This document shows positions 45,422 to 55,727 of a stretch of 64,000 bases of DNA, piece after piece. Every line of letters starts with the position of its first letter. Within the stretch, counting starts at the first letter, position 1. This DNA comes from Bacteroidia bacterium (GTDB taxonomy: Bacteria; Bacteroidota; Bacteroidia; Cytophagales; Cyclobacteriaceae), in the NCBI GenBank assembly GCA_030432655.1, contig JAUILA010000013.1:91670-155669 (forward strand), read 5' to 3'. The notes beneath the pieces are model-generated. The model searched no databases. It saw only the letters and a list, made by a program, of their open reading frames with translations, and was not told the origin of the DNA. Position numbers and translations under genes: made by a program.

Positions 45422-47125
45422 ATGAAACAAATATATTCACTTCGACTCCTGCTGCTGGCCGGAGTGCTCTGCTTGTTCTCCCACCAAACCATGTCACAGA
45501 CGTATGCCGCGGAGGGCATGGTGGTGACCAGTAACCGACAAGGTGCGGAAGTCGGACTGGCTGTTCTGAAAAAGGGTGGTAATGCCATTGATGCAGCGGT
45601 GGCTACCTCGTTTGCAATGGCTGTTACATATCCGGTTGCCGGAAATATCGGGGGCGGCGGATTCATTGTATACATGCAGGCAAATGGTGAAACGACAACG
45701 ATTGACTTCAGGGAAAAAGCACCCCTGGCTGCCACCGCGGATATGTATCTTGACGAACATGGTGATCTGATTATTAATGAGAATCATCTTTCACCCAAAG
45801 CCATCGGAGTACCCGGAACTGTCGCCGGGCTGTATCTGGCCCATTCAAAATACGGATCTCTTTCCTGGGCAGACGTAATTCAGCCCGCGATCGACCTTGC
45901 CGAACAGGGAACTGAAATGTTATATTCCAACTACTTTACCGCCCGGTTCATAGAAGGCAGGCACGAGCAGAACCCGGAAGAAATGAAATATATGAATGAA
46001 TTTTTCCGGGATGACGCGGGAAAAATTGTTGAGCCGGGAGAATTATGGAAACAGCCGGACCTGGCAAAAACACTCAGGGCCATCAGAGACCAGGGTGCGG
46101 ATGGGTTTTACAAAGGCGAGGTAGCCGCCCGGCTGGCGGGTTTTATGAAGGAGATCGGTGGGTTGATCACGGAGGAGGATCTGGCCGCTTACGAGGCGGT
46201 GGAACGTCCGCCGGTACACGGGACTTTCGGAGAATATGATATTTATTCGATGCCGCCGCCGAGTTCAGGAGGAGTCACGCTGATCGAAATGCTGAATATG
46301 GCAGAATCGGTTTCGGATGATTCACTGGCGTTCAATTCTGCCGAATACTATCATTACCTTGCCGAATTTATGAGGAGGGCCTATACCGACCGGGCCCGTT
46401 ACCTGGGAGACCCAGATTTCAATCCGGATATTCCCTTGAATGAAATTCTGAATAAAGAGCGTGCGGCCAGGCTGGCGGCAGGCATTGATCCGGAAAAGGC
46501 TTCTGTGAGTGATTCTACCCAGGTTCAGCTGCCGGAAGGTACTAATACGACCCATATGTCTTTTATGGATAAGGACGGTAACGCTGTGTCACTTACTTAT
46601 ACGCTGGAATATTCGTACGGCTCCCGGATTGTGGCAGGCGGACTGGGGTTTGTACTTAACAATGAGATGGGGGATTTCAACCCGGTTCCCGGCGTTACAA
46701 CCAGCACCGGACTGATTGGCTCGGCTCCCAACCAGATCGCCCCCGGGAAACGAATGCTTTCAAGCATGACCCCGACCATCGTGGCAAAGGATGGAAAACC
46801 TTACCTGGTTATTGGTTCGCCCGGTGGACGAACGATTATCAATACGGTATTCCAGACGGTTTACAATGTACTTGCCTTTGATATGGCCCTGGATGCCGCA
46901 ATAGAAGCGCCAAAAATCCATCACCAGTGGTTGCCTGACCAGATATTATTCGAACGTGACAAGGTATCCCCTGACACCCAGGCCCTGCTCAGGGCAATGG
47001 GTCATAAGCTCATCCCGGTTAACGGGCTCGGCGACCTGAACGGCATACTGGTTGAACCACGTCAAAATCTCATTATTGGAGTTTCTGATTCGGCAAGTCC
47101 GGAAGGAGCGGCTTTGGGGTATTAG
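45422..47125 (+). CDS. ggt: Gamma-glutamyltransferase
   Basis: A 567-residue exported N-terminal nucleophile hydrolase. It is made as one chain and cuts itself before Thr376 in 'GTNTTHMSFMDKDG', which becomes the nucleophile of the small subunit. The signal peptide ends near 'HQTMSQ'. Other landmarks are 'NIGGGGFIVYM', 'DFREKAP' and 'SSMTPTIVAKDGKPYLVIGSPGG'. It breaks down glutathione and gamma-glutamyl compounds in the periplasm, supplying glutamate and cysteine. It is transcribed alone, convergent with the ribosomal operon downstream. Confidence 0.95.
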   Translation: MKQIYSLRLLLLAGVLCLFSHQTMSQTYAAEGMVVTSNRQGAEVGLAVLKKGGNAIDAAVATSFAMAVTYPVAGNIGGGGFIVYMQANGETTTIDFREKAPLAATADMYLDEHGDLIINENHLSPKAIGVPGTVAGLYLAHSKYGSLSWADVIQPAIDLAEQGTEMLYSNYFTARFIEGRHEQNPEEMKYMNEFFRDDAGKIVEPGELWKQPDLAKTLRAIRDQGADGFYKGEVAARLAGFMKEIGGLITEEDLAAYEAVERPPVHGTFGEYDIYSMPPPSSGGVTLIEMLNMAESVSDDSLAFNSAEYYHYLAEFMRRAYTDRARYLGDPDFNPDIPLNEILNKERAARLAAGIDPEKASVSDSTQVQLPEGTNTTHMSFMDKDGNAVSLTYTLEYSYGSRIVAGGLGFVLNNEMGDFNPVPGVTTSTGLIGSAPNQIAPGKRMLSSMTPTIVAKDGKPYLVIGSPGGRTIINTVFQTVYNVLAFDMALDAAIEAPKIHHQWLPDQILFERDKVSPDTQALLRAMGHKLIPVNGLGDLNGILVEPRQNLIIGVSDSASPEGAALGY

Positions 47126-47160
47126 ATAGACAACTAAGACTAGGACTAAGAGGTCAGATA

Positions 47161-47188
47161 CCCCCCTTTGAGGGGGGCGTAGGGGGGT
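47161..47188. repeat. C6/G6 hairpin repeat element
   Basis: CCCCCCT TTG AGGGGGG (47161-47177) forms a 7-base hairpin and is followed by a second G6 run (47182-47187). C5-6/G5-6 elements of this shape recur between genes in many Bacteroidota genomes, from memory; copy number here is not testable. Confidence 0.6.
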
Positions 47189-47252
47189 GTAATTCCGTAG
47201 ATTTGAAAACCTTCTATTAAATCTCACCGGATCTACCGATCCCAGGCCACCG

Positions 47253-47305
47253 CCTGCCTGCCGTCCCCGTCCTGTGAAGCCCACAGGCGTAGCAGGGCAG
47301 GCAGG
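47253..47305. repeat. Nested 53-base palindrome
   Basis: CCTGCCTGCC (47253-47262) pairs with GGCAGGCAGG (47296-47305). Inside, CCTGTG (47271-47276) pairs with CACAGG (47282-47287). This looks like a mobile or REP-like intergenic repeat rather than a terminator: no T-run follows. Confidence 0.65.
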
Positions 47306-47468
47306 TTAGGAAAGAGCAGCGCTCAATCAGGTTATCGGTCGGGGGTGACAGGGTCTATTGATTTTAGTGCGAACGCTACGCCCATCATTAAGCATACCCA
47401 TCATAATTGGATACACCTATCATCAGCAAATCGGCAACATTATTTGTCCCTGTCTTATTCCACCACAA

Positions 47469-47499
47469 ACAAAAAAACCCTGCAGGATAATCCTGCAGG
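47469..47499 (-). terminator. Rho-independent terminator after rpsJ
   Basis: A 25-base perfect palindrome ACCCTGCAGGAT-A-ATCCTGCAGGGT (47475-47499) is followed on the minus strand by a run of seven T (47469-47475). It ends the fusA-rpsJ transcript 27 bases after the rpsJ stop. Confidence 0.9.
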
Positions 47500-47525
47500 G
47501 TATAAATAGGGCTTTTGTGTTTCTG

Positions 47526-47831
47526 TCAGACTTTGATCTCTACATCCACACCACTGGGAAGCTCCAGCTTCATCAGGGCATCAACAGTTTTAGTGCTGTT
47601 GGAGTAGATATCCACAAGTCGCTTGTAAGTGCAAAGCTGGAACTGCTCACGTGACTTTTTGTTAACGTGAGGCGAACGCAGCACCGTAAATTTCTCCTTC
47701 ACTGTAGGAAGCGGAATAGGCCCGCTGACCACAGCACCGGTAGTTTTCACTGCACGAACGATCTTTTCTGATGACTTGTCCACCAGGTTATGATCGTAAG
47801 ACTTAAGCTTAATTCTAATCTTCTGATTCAT
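47526..47831 (-). CDS. rpsJ: 30S ribosomal protein S10
   Basis: A 101-residue ribosomal protein of the small-subunit head, also the NusE partner of NusB in antitermination. Family signatures: '[16 protein letters not shown]' at the N-terminus and '[28 protein letters not shown]' region. It follows fusA by 7 bases. A strong terminator lies just downstream and the opposite-strand ggt comes next, so the usual rplC-rplD genes of the S10 string are not attached here. Confidence 0.97.
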   Translation of the reverse strand: MNQKIRIKLKSYDHNLVDKSSEKIVRAVKTTGAVVSGPIPLPTVKEKFTVLRSPHVNKKSREQFQLCTYKRLVDIYSNSTKTVDALMKLELPSGVDVEIKV

Positions 47832-47838
47832 AATGCAA

Positions 47839-49974
47839 TTAATTTACGGCTGCACCTTTTACTTCTTCTATAACTTTATCAGCAAGGTTCTTAGGAACCG
47901 GATCGTAGTGGGAGAACGTCAGGGAGGCATTGGCCCGGCCTGAGGTAATGGTTCTCAGCGCGGTAACGTATCCGAACAGTTCAGATAAAGGCACATCCGC
48001 CTTAATAACCTGTGCACCACCTTTGGTATCCATTCCTTTCATGATCCCGCGACGCTTGTTAAGGTCACCGGTCACGTTACCTGTGTATTCATCAGGTGTT
48101 ACCACCTCAACGGCCATGATTGGCTCGAGCAGCTGAGGACCTGCCTTTTTCGCAGCCTCTTTATACCCCAGACGAGCTGCCATTTCAAACGACAGCGCAT
48201 CCGAATCCACATCGTGGAATGAACCATGGTACAAACGAACCTTCATGGAATCCATCGGATATCCGGCAAGTGGTCCGTTTTTCATTGCCTGGTCAAATCC
48301 TTTCTGGATAGCAGGGATGAATTCTTTCGGGATCACACCACCAACAATACCATTGTCAAATTCAAGACCTGGTTTACCATCTTCGCGAGGTCCCATTTCA
48401 AACACGATGTCGGCAAATTTACCTTTACCACCTGTCTGCTTTTTGTATACCTCTTTATGGTCAACGGTTTTAGTGATCGCTTCTTTGTAAGCCACCTGAG
48501 GAGCTCCCTGGTTGATTTCAACCTTGAATTCACGCTTCAGACGATCGATGATAATTTCCAGGTGAAGTTCGCCCATACCGCGTAATACGGTCTGTCCGGT
48601 TTCTTCATCTGTATTAACAACAAGCGTAGGATCTTCTTCAATGAGTTTGGCAATTGCCACGCCCAGCTTATCCACATCTGCCTGGGTTTTCGCTTCGATA
48701 GCGTACCCGATTACAGGCTCAGGGAATGTCATGGACTCAAGAATGATCTGGTGCTTCTCGTTTACAAGGGTATCACCTGTTTTTATATCTTTAAAACCTA
48801 CCCCGGCACAAATGTCACCTGCCTCCACCCGGTCGATCGGGTTTTGCTTATTAGAGTGCATCTGCATGAGACGGGAAATACGTTCTTTCTTATCCGTACG
48901 CATATTGTAGACATAACTTCCCGCATCCAGGAATCCTGAATATACACGGAAGAAGCACAGTCGTCCAACAAACGGGTCGGTAGCGATCTTAAATGCAAGC
49001 GCTGAGAATGGTTCGTCCACATCCGGCTTACGCGTCAGTTTCTTTTCTTCATCATCCGGATCCAGACCTACAATCGGAGGCATATCCAATGGTGAAGGAA
49101 GGTACGCACAGACTGCATCAAGCAATGCCTGAACACCTTTGTTCTTGAAAGCTGATCCACAAAGTACAGGGGAGAATGACAGATCGATAACCGCTTCGCG
49201 GATCGCTGCCCGCATTTCCTCAGGCGTTATTGAATCCGGATCCTCAAAGAATTTTTCCAGCAGGTGATCGTCGTATTCTGCTACACTTTCCACCAGTTGC
49301 TGACGCCATTCTTCGACTTCCTCCTTAATATCATCCGGGATATCAACAATCTCATAGGTCATTCCAAGATCTTCCTCATTCCAGATGATCGCTTTGTGAG
49401 TGATAAGATCAACCACACCACGGAAATTATCTTCCGCACCAATCGGAATCTGAAGGGGAACCGGCTTCGCATTAAGTTTTTCCCTGATTTCCTTCACACA
49501 ATTGAAGAAATCCGCACCCGCACGGTCCATTTTGTTTACAAAACAGATACGGGGCACTTTATATTTATCAGCCTGTCTCCAAACGGTTTCAGACTGGGGC
49601 TCAACTCCGGATACCGAATCAAAAAGTGCTACTGCACCATCAAGAACCCGCAGGGAACGCTCTACCTCAACCGTAAAATCCACGTGACCAGGAGTATCAA
49701 TTATATTTACCTTGTACTCTTTGGTGTCATCGTTGATCTGTCCCTGGGTCGTAGGGTATTTCCATGAAGTGGTGGTAGCCGCAGAGGTAATAGTGATACC
49801 ACGCTCCTGCTCCTGCTCCATCCAGTCCATTGTCGCAGCACCATCGTGTACCTCCCCGATCTTATGACTCAATCCAGTGTAGTAAAGAATACGCTCAGTA
49901 GTCGTAGTCTTACCGGCATCGATGTGAGCCATGATACCTATATTTCTTAAAAATTTTAGATCTCTCTTCGCCAT
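47839..49974 (-). CDS. fusA: Elongation factor G
   Basis: A 711-residue GTPase that drives translocation of mRNA and tRNA on the ribosome. G motifs: '[15 protein letters not shown]', 'DTPGHVDFT' and '[10 protein letters not shown]'; effector '[11 protein letters not shown]'. Length and domain order are standard. It lies between rpsG (15 bases) and rpsJ (7 bases) in the str operon. A full set of residues around the GTP site suggests a true EF-G rather than a paralogue for ribosome recycling only. Confidence 0.97.
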   Translation of the reverse strand: MAKRDLKFLRNIGIMAHIDAGKTTTTERILYYTGLSHKIGEVHDGAATMDWMEQEQERGITITSAATTTSWKYPTTQGQINDDTKEYKVNIIDTPGHVDFTVEVERSLRVLDGAVALFDSVSGVEPQSETVWRQADKYKVPRICFVNKMDRAGADFFNCVKEIREKLNAKPVPLQIPIGAEDNFRGVVDLITHKAIIWNEEDLGMTYEIVDIPDDIKEEVEEWRQQLVESVAEYDDHLLEKFFEDPDSITPEEMRAAIREAVIDLSFSPVLCGSAFKNKGVQALLDAVCAYLPSPLDMPPIVGLDPDDEEKKLTRKPDVDEPFSALAFKIATDPFVGRLCFFRVYSGFLDAGSYVYNMRTDKKERISRLMQMHSNKQNPIDRVEAGDICAGVGFKDIKTGDTLVNEKHQIILESMTFPEPVIGYAIEAKTQADVDKLGVAIAKLIEEDPTLVVNTDEETGQTVLRGMGELHLEIIIDRLKREFKVEINQGAPQVAYKEAITKTVDHKEVYKKQTGGKGKFADIVFEMGPREDGKPGLEFDNGIVGGVIPKEFIPAIQKGFDQAMKNGPLAGYPMDSMKVRLYHGSFHDVDSDALSFEMAARLGYKEAAKKAGPQLLEPIMAVEVVTPDEYTGNVTGDLNKRRGIMKGMDTKGGAQVIKADVPLSELFGYVTALRTITSGRANASLTFSHYDPVPKNLADKVIEEVKGAAVN

Positions 49975-49989
49975 TAGTCTGTTTGCTTT

Positions 49990-50457
49990 TTAGAATCTGA
50001 AATGAGAAAATGCCTTATTCGCTTCAGCCATCCGGTGGGTATCATCCTTTTTCTTAACCGCTGCTCCTTCACCTTTGGATGCCGCGATAATTTCTCCGGC
50101 CAAACGGTCCTTCATGGTCTTCTCTCCTCTGAGTCGGGAGAAACGGATCATCCACTTGATGCCTAAAGTGATTTTACGATCCGGACGTACTTCCATTGGA
50201 ACCTGGAAGGTCGCACCCCCAACCCGTCGGGATTTAACCTCAACGGAGGGCATAATATTATTAAGCGCTTTCTTCCACATTTCCAGACCGTTCTCACCGG
50301 TCTTCTCTTCCACCTGTGCTACCGCATCGTAGAAAATATTGTATGCAACGCTTTTCTTACCATCGACCATCAGATAGTTAACGAACCTTGTAACAAGGGT
50401 GTCGCTAAATTTAGGATCTGGCAGAATATACCGCTTCTTAGGTTTCGCTTTTCTCAT
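49990..50457 (-). CDS. rpsG: 30S ribosomal protein S7
   Basis: A 155-residue protein that organises the 3' domain of 16S rRNA. It begins '[15 protein letters not shown]' and contains '[15 protein letters not shown]', both typical. Thirteen bases separate it from rpsL and 32 from fusA. In E. coli it is the translational repressor of the operon; no matching leader is evident here. Confidence 0.97.
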   Translation of the reverse strand: MRKAKPKKRYILPDPKFSDTLVTRFVNYLMVDGKKSVAYNIFYDAVAQVEEKTGENGLEMWKKALNNIMPSVEVKSRRVGGATFQVPMEVRPDRKITLGIKWMIRFSRLRGEKTMKDRLAGEIIAASKGEGAAVKKKDDTHRMAEANKAFSHFRF

Positions 50458-50470
50458 TATCCTTTAATAT

Positions 50471-50845
50471 TTATTTCTTCGGCCTCTTTGCGCCGTATTT
50501 AGATCTTCTTTGCAACCTGCCATTCACGCCAGCAGTATCCAGTGCGCCACGAATAATATGATAACGCACACCCGGAAGGTCTTTTACCCTGCCACCCCTG
50601 ATCAGTACGATCGAGTGTTCCTGCAGGTTGTGTCCTTCACCAGGAATGTAAGCGTTCACTTCTTTTCCGTTTGTCAGACGAACACGTGCCACTTTACGCA
50701 TGGCCGAGTTCGGCTTCTTAGGGGTAGTCGTGTAAACCCTTGTACATACTCCGCGTCGCTGAGGACAAGAATCCAAAGCTGGAGATTTGGATTTACTGAC
50801 CATCTTTTTCCGGCCCTTTCTTACTAATTGTTGAATAGTAGGCAT
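50471..50845 (-). CDS. rpsL: 30S ribosomal protein S12
   Basis: A 124-residue protein at the decoding centre. '[17 protein letters not shown]' and '[13 protein letters not shown]' contain the lysines altered in streptomycin-resistant strains of other bacteria; both are wild type here. It is the first gene of the rpsL-rpsG-fusA-rpsJ operon, with a well-formed promoter 46 bases upstream. Confidence 0.97.
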   Translation of the reverse strand: MPTIQQLVRKGRKKMVSKSKSPALDSCPQRRGVCTRVYTTTPKKPNSAMRKVARVRLTNGKEVNAYIPGEGHNLQEHSIVLIRGGRVKDLPGVRYHIIRGALDTAGVNGRLQRRSKYGAKRPKK

Positions 50846-50890
50846 CTAATGGTATTTATTTTTCTTCTCTCGTTTTCAAAATTTGGACTG

Positions 50891-50921
50891 CAAAGGTATC
50901 AAAACACCTAAATTAAAGCAA
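50891..50921 (-). promoter_or_regulatory. Promoter of the rpsL-rpsG-fusA-rpsJ operon
   Basis: On the minus strand TTG (50919-50921), a 20-base spacer and TACCTTTG (50891-50898) match the Bacteroidota consensus fully. It lies in the 173-base gap between DUF3467 and rpsL. Confidence 0.78.
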
Positions 50922-50959
50922 CATCTTATTTGAATTAATTTGCAGCTGTTTAACAAGAA

Positions 50960-50991
50960 TGGACATCGAAAGAAAATACCTCCGATGTCCA
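50960..50991 (-). terminator. Hairpin after DUF3467, possible partial terminator
   Basis: TGGACATCG (50960-50968) pairs with CGATGTCCA (50983-50991) across a 14-base loop. On the minus strand only a short T/C stretch follows, so termination would be incomplete or it protects an mRNA end. Confidence 0.55.
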
Positions 50992-51018
50992 TCCATTTAT
51001 GTTTGTTCGCGTCTCCGC

Positions 51019-51354
51019 TCAGGCCTCACCAACCGTCCCGCCGAAATTCAGCGGAAACCGGGGTGCTTCCTCAGATTTTTTGATCGGTCCGAATGTATCC
51101 TCGTACTTCTGAATATTATCATTCAGCGCAGCAAGGAGCCTTTTGGCATGCTCAGGTGTAATAACAATCCTGGATTTGACTTTTGCCTTGGGCACACCCG
51201 GCATCAGCCGGATAAAGTCAATAACAAACTCACTGTTGGAGTGTGCCACCATCGCCAGGTTGGCATAAACACCTTCCGCAACATCTTCCGTCAGCTCAAT
51301 ATTGATCTGGTTCGGATTCGCTTTTTTCTCTTTATCGTTCTGTTCGTCAGCCAT
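51019..51354 (-). CDS. DUF3467 protein
   Basis: A 111-residue cytosolic protein of the DUF3467 family: 'INIELTEDVAEGVYANLAMVAHSNSEFVIDFIRLMPG' region, then 'SRIVITPEHAKRLLAALNDNI'. The family is common in Bacteroidota just after rpoC, but its function is not known. The lone conserved domain fills nearly the whole protein. It starts 3 bases after the rpoC stop, so it is translated from the same mRNA as RNA polymerase. The tie to transcription is inference from position. Confidence 0.9.
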   Translation of the reverse strand: MADEQNDKEKKANPNQINIELTEDVAEGVYANLAMVAHSNSEFVIDFIRLMPGVPKAKVKSRIVITPEHAKRLLAALNDNIQKYEDTFGPIKKSEEAPRFPLNFGGTVGEA

Positions 51355-51357
51355 TCT

Positions 51358-54300
51358 TTACTCGTTCAAAGCCTTCTCTTCTTCCGAGCTTTCATTGGCA
51401 GAGACCAGTTCTTCGTATTCTTCCTTAGAGGCAACAATCAGATCGTTGAAATTGCGTTGTCCTGTTCCTGCAGGAATCAGGTGTCCGACAATCACGTTTT
51501 CTTTCAATCCGAGCAGGGCATCTGCCTTACCGCGGATTGCCGCTTCGCTCAGCACTTTCGTTGTCTCCTGGAATGAAGCAGCAGAAAGGAAGCTTTCGGT
51601 CTTCAGTGAAGCCTGAGTAATACCCTGCAGTGTCGGTCTCGACACGGCCGGCATAGCATCCCGAACTTCAACCAGCTTCATATCCTTCCGCTTCAGCTTC
51701 GAATTCTCATCACGCAGCTCGCGCGGCGTAATGATCTGACCCGGCTTGAATACTTCTGATTCTCCGGCATCTGTAACCACTTTTTTATCAAGGATAAGGT
51801 CATTTTCTTCGCCAAAGACAAATTTATCAATGTTCTCGCCAGGCAGGAAGCTTGTATCTCCCTGGTCAATGATCTGAACCTTCTGCATCATCTGGCTCAC
51901 AATCGCCTCAATATGCTTGTCATTGATCTTCACACCCTGCAGTCGGTATACTTCCTGGATCTCGTTCACCAGGTATTCCTGAACGGCCGTAGGTCCTTTA
52001 ATTGAAAGTATATCGGCTGGTGTAATCGCTCCGTCAGACAACGGATAACCCGCCTTAACAAAGTCATTGTCCTGCACCAGGATGTGCTTCGACAGAGGTA
52101 CCAGGTAACGCTTCTTGATCCCGTCTTTCGACTCGATGAAGATTTCACGGTTACCCCGCTTAATGCCTCCATAGGTAACAACACCGTCGATCTCACTGAC
52201 TACTGCAGGGTTCGAAGGATTCCGCGCCTCGAATAATTCAGTTACACGTGGAAGACCCCCTGTAATATCCCTTGATTTACCCATGGTACGAGGGATCTTC
52301 GCCATAACCTGTCCCGCTTTGATCTTATCACCATTGTCAACGGCAAGGTGGGCACCAACAGGAATGTTATATGCCTTACTGTCTTTCTTGCCATTTACAA
52401 TGAGGGCAGGGTTTTTGGTTTTATCCTTCGTATCGGTGATCACTTTTTCACGGTGACCTGTCTGTTCATCCGACTCCTCTTTATAGGTAATTCCTTCAAT
52501 AATCGATTCGAATTCGATTGTACCGTCAAATTCCGAAAGAATTACAGCGTTATACGGATCCCAGTAGCAAAGCTCTGCACCTTTCTCCACTTTCTGTCCT
52601 TCTTTCACTTTCAGGTAAGCACCATACGGTACGTGGTTTGAAATCAGGGTCGTTTTCTTCTCCGGATCTACAATTTTCACCTCACCGGTACGTCCCATTA
52701 CCACTTCCACTTTATTACCTTCTTTATCCGTGGTCGGAATTGATCTGATTTCCTCAAATTCCACAACACCCTCAAACTTCGCCTTGATATTCGCATCCAC
52801 GGCAATGTTCGATGCAGTACCCCCTACGTGGAATGTACGGAGTGTCAGCTGTGTACCTGGTTCACCGATCGACTGGGCAGCAATTACGCCGACAGCCTCT
52901 CCTGCGTGAACCATCTTGCCAGTGGCAAGGTTTCGCCCGTAGCATTTCGCACATCCTCCCTGCTTGGTTTCACAGGTCAGTAATGAACGAATTTCCACTT
53001 CCTCTATGCTCGTCTCATCAATCTTCGCGGCAATTTCCTCCGTGATCTCAGCACCTGATTCACAAATGACCTCATCACTGATCGGGTCGTAAATATCATG
53101 CACAGAAGTCCGGCCAAGAATCCGCTCTGAAAGTGGTTCGACAATATCCTCATTGTCCTTAAGGGCCGTAACCGTCAGACCGCGCAATGTTCCGCAATCA
53201 TCCTCGGTAATGACAAGGTCCTGGGCAACGTCAACGAGACGACGGGTCAGGTATCCTGCATCCGCTGTCTTCAATGCCGTATCTGCCAGACCTTTCCGGG
53301 CACCGTGTGTGGAAATAAAGTATTCCAGTACATCCAGTCCTTCTTTAAAGTTGGAAAGGATCGGGTTTTCAATAATCGATCCGACCGAACCGGCAAGGTT
53401 CTTCTGAGGCTTCGCCATCAGACCCCGCATACCACCCAGCTGACGGATCTGCTCCCTGGAACCTCGGGCTCCGGAGTGCATCATCATATAAATACTGTTG
53501 AATCCCTGGTCATCTTCGGCCAGTTGCGTCATCAGTGTATTTGTCAGTTGTGTGTTGGTCCTTGTCCAGATATCAATTACCTGGTTGTAACGTTCGTTAT
53601 CAGTGATCAGACCCATCAGGTAGTTGTTCCATACCGCATCTACTTCTGTTTTGGCCTGCTCTACCAGTCCTTCTTTTTCTTCCGGAACCGCCACGTCGTT
53701 CAGTCCCATGGAAAGACCGCCTTTATATGCCGCCTGGAATCCAAGATCCTTGATATCATCCAGGAAGTGGGCTGTACGGGCCATACCGCTAATGCTGAAT
53801 ACGTCAGAAATAATTTTCTGAAGTTTCTTTTTAGTCAGCAGTTCGTTAACAAATCCAACTTCTTCAGGAACGAATTGATTAAACAATACCCTTCCTGCCA
53901 CCGTCTCGATCACTTTAGACACCAGTTCACCATTTTCACGCACTTTGGTACGTACTTTAATGTGTGCATGCTTGCTTAGCCGTGATTCATTGATGGCAAT
54001 CAATACTTCTTCGTTACTGAAGAATGTCATTCCTTCTCCGAGTACCGGGTTATCCTTCGACCCTTTACGTCCTTTCGTCACGTAGTACAGTCCGAGAACC
54101 ATGTCCTGTGAAGGTACCGTGATCGGGGCTCCATTCGCCGGGTTCAGGATATTATGTGATGACAACATCAGCAATGATGCTTCCAGGATCGCTTCCTGTC
54201 CCAGTGGTACGTGAACCGCCATCTGGTCACCGTCAAAGTCGGCGTTGAATGCAGTACATACCAGCGGATGAAGCTGGATCGCTTTACCTTCGATCAGTTT

Positions 54301-55659
54301 TGGCTGGAATGCCTGGATACCAAGCCTGTGAAGTGTCGGAGCACGGTTGAGCAGAACAGGATGTCCTTTCAACACATTTTCCAGGATATCCCAGACTACC
54401 GGATCCTTACGATCAACAATTTTCTTGGCGGATTTCACCGTTTTAACTATTCCACGCTCAATCAGCTTGCGGATGATAAACGGCTTGAACAATTCTGCCG
54501 CCATGTCCTTGGGAAGACCGCACTCGTGCAGTTTCAATTCCGGACCAACCACAATTACCGAACGACCTGAGTAGTCAACACGCTTACCAAGCAGGTTCTG
54601 ACGGAATCGACCCTGCTTACCTTTCAGCATGTCGCTCAGTGATTTCAGGGCGCGGTTTCCATCTGAACGAACTGCATTTACTTTACGCGAGTTGTCGAAC
54701 AGTGAATCCACAGCTTCCTGGAGCATCCTCTTCTCGTTACGAAGGATTACTTCAGGAGCTTTAATATCTATCAGTCGCTTAAGACGGTTGTTTCTGATGA
54801 TCACCCGGCGATACAGGTCATTCAGGTCAGATGTCGCGAAACGACCTCCGTCAAGCGGAACCAGCGGACGAAGTTCAGGAGGAATAACCGGCACCATTTT
54901 AATCACCATCCACTCAGGACGGTTTTCAATGCGGGTTCTTGCCTCACGAAATGCCTCCACCACTTTAAGTCGCTTCAGGGCTTCCGCCTTACGCTGCTGC
55001 GAAGTATCCGTAGCTGCCTGGTGGCGCAATTCGTATGACAGGTTATCCAGGTCAATACGTGCCAGCAGCATCTCGAGAGACTCTGCTCCCATCTTCGCAA
55101 TAAATTTCTGCGGATCATCATCGTCCAGCAGTTGGTTTTCCCGCGGAAGTTTATCCAGAATATCCAGGTACTCATCCTCAGTCAGGAAATCCATATACGC
55201 CAGTCCGTCTTCTTCTTTCAGTCCCGGCTGGATTACTACATAACGCTCATAATAAATGATCTGATCCAGTTTCTTGGTTGGCAATCCAAGGAGATAACCG
55301 ATCTTGTTCGGCAGCGACTTGAAATACCAGATGTGGGCAACGGGCACAACCAGCTCGATGTGTCCCATTCGCTCACGGCGTACCTTCTTTTCAGTGACCT
55401 CCACACCACAACGGTCACAGATAATTCCCTTATAGCGGATACGCTTATATTTACCACAATGACATTCCCAGTCCTTCACGGGACCAAAGATCCTCTCACA
55501 AAACAATCCGCCCATTTCAGGCTTGTATGTCCTGTAGTTAATCGTTTCCGGCTGCGTTACCTCTCCGTGTGAACTTTCCAGAATGGATTCAGGAGATGCA
55601 AGGCTGATCGTGACTTTGGAAAAATCGTTGTTAAGCTTCTTATTTTTTCTAAACGACAT
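51358..55659 (-). CDS. rpoC: RNA polymerase beta' subunit
   Basis: A 1433-residue catalytic subunit. The active-site motif '[14 protein letters not shown]' binds the magnesium ions; the zinc-binding N-terminus has '[23 protein letters not shown]' in the usual place, and a second cysteine cluster '[13 protein letters not shown]' appears later. I chose the ATG at 55659 that opens '[10 protein letters not shown]'; an upstream ATG adds 7 residues that lie toward the rpoB-rpoC hairpin. It is followed immediately by DUF3467. Confidence 0.97.
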   Translation of the reverse strand: MSFRKNKKLNNDFSKVTISLASPESILESSHGEVTQPETINYRTYKPEMGGLFCERIFGPVKDWECHCGKYKRIRYKGIICDRCGVEVTEKKVRRERMGHIELVVPVAHIWYFKSLPNKIGYLLGLPTKKLDQIIYYERYVVIQPGLKEEDGLAYMDFLTEDEYLDILDKLPRENQLLDDDDPQKFIAKMGAESLEMLLARIDLDNLSYELRHQAATDTSQQRKAEALKRLKVVEAFREARTRIENRPEWMVIKMVPVIPPELRPLVPLDGGRFATSDLNDLYRRVIIRNNRLKRLIDIKAPEVILRNEKRMLQEAVDSLFDNSRKVNAVRSDGNRALKSLSDMLKGKQGRFRQNLLGKRVDYSGRSVIVVGPELKLHECGLPKDMAAELFKPFIIRKLIERGIVKTVKSAKKIVDRKDPVVWDILENVLKGHPVLLNRAPTLHRLGIQAFQPKLIEGKAIQLHPLVCTAFNADFDGDQMAVHVPLGQEAILEASLLMLSSHNILNPANGAPITVPSQDMVLGLYYVTKGRKGSKDNPVLGEGMTFFSNEEVLIAINESRLSKHAHIKVRTKVRENGELVSKVIETVAGRVLFNQFVPEEVGFVNELLTKKKLQKIISDVFSISGMARTAHFLDDIKDLGFQAAYKGGLSMGLNDVAVPEEKEGLVEQAKTEVDAVWNNYLMGLITDNERYNQVIDIWTRTNTQLTNTLMTQLAEDDQGFNSIYMMMHSGARGSREQIRQLGGMRGLMAKPQKNLAGSVGSIIENPILSNFKEGLDVLEYFISTHGARKGLADTALKTADAGYLTRRLVDVAQDLVITEDDCGTLRGLTVTALKDNEDIVEPLSERILGRTSVHDIYDPISDEVICESGAEITEEIAAKIDETSIEEVEIRSLLTCETKQGGCAKCYGRNLATGKMVHAGEAVGVIAAQSIGEPGTQLTLRTFHVGGTASNIAVDANIKAKFEGVVEFEEIRSIPTTDKEGNKVEVVMGRTGEVKIVDPEKKTTLISNHVPYGAYLKVKEGQKVEKGAELCYWDPYNAVILSEFDGTIEFESIIEGITYKEESDEQTGHREKVITDTKDKTKNPALIVNGKKDSKAYNIPVGAHLAVDNGDKIKAGQVMAKIPRTMGKSRDITGGLPRVTELFEARNPSNPAVVSEIDGVVTYGGIKRGNREIFIESKDGIKKRYLVPLSKHILVQDNDFVKAGYPLSDGAITPADILSIKGPTAVQEYLVNEIQEVYRLQGVKINDKHIEAIVSQMMQKVQIIDQGDTSFLPGENIDKFVFGEENDLILDKKVVTDAGESEVFKPGQIITPRELRDENSKLKRKDMKLVEVRDAMPAVSRPTLQGITQASLKTESFLSAASFQETTKVLSEAAIRGKADALLGLKENVIVGHLIPAGTGQRNFNDLIVASKEEYEELVSANESSEEEKALNE

Positions 55660-55680
55660 AGTATGTATGTTTAATGTCAA

Positions 55681-55713
55681 CCGTGAAGGAGATGGAAAAC
55701 CATCCCTTCACGG
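55681..55713 (-). promoter_or_regulatory. Hairpin between rpoB and rpoC
   Basis: CCGTGAAGG (55681-55689) pairs with CCTTCACGG (55705-55713). Inside, GATGG (55691-55695) pairs with CCATC (55700-55704) around an AAAA loop, leaving a single bulged base. On the minus strand no T-run follows, so this is more likely a processing or stability element than a terminator. Confidence 0.7.
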
Positions 55714-55727
55714 GGGAAAATATCTAA

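Larger units (their letters stand above)
47126..47468. other. Gene-free segment of about 340 bases with palindromic repeats
   Basis: No reading frame with coding character is seen. Near ggt the DNA carries repeated ACTAAG-type words. Two palindromes follow (see separate entries), then plain sequence to the rpsJ terminator. The composition shifts abruptly to G/C runs within 47161-47190. Confidence 0.7.

Noticed and set aside
47358..47654. A 98-residue plus-strand frame near rpsJ
   Set aside because: It crosses the rpsJ terminator and is antisense to rpsJ; no coding character in the part before it.
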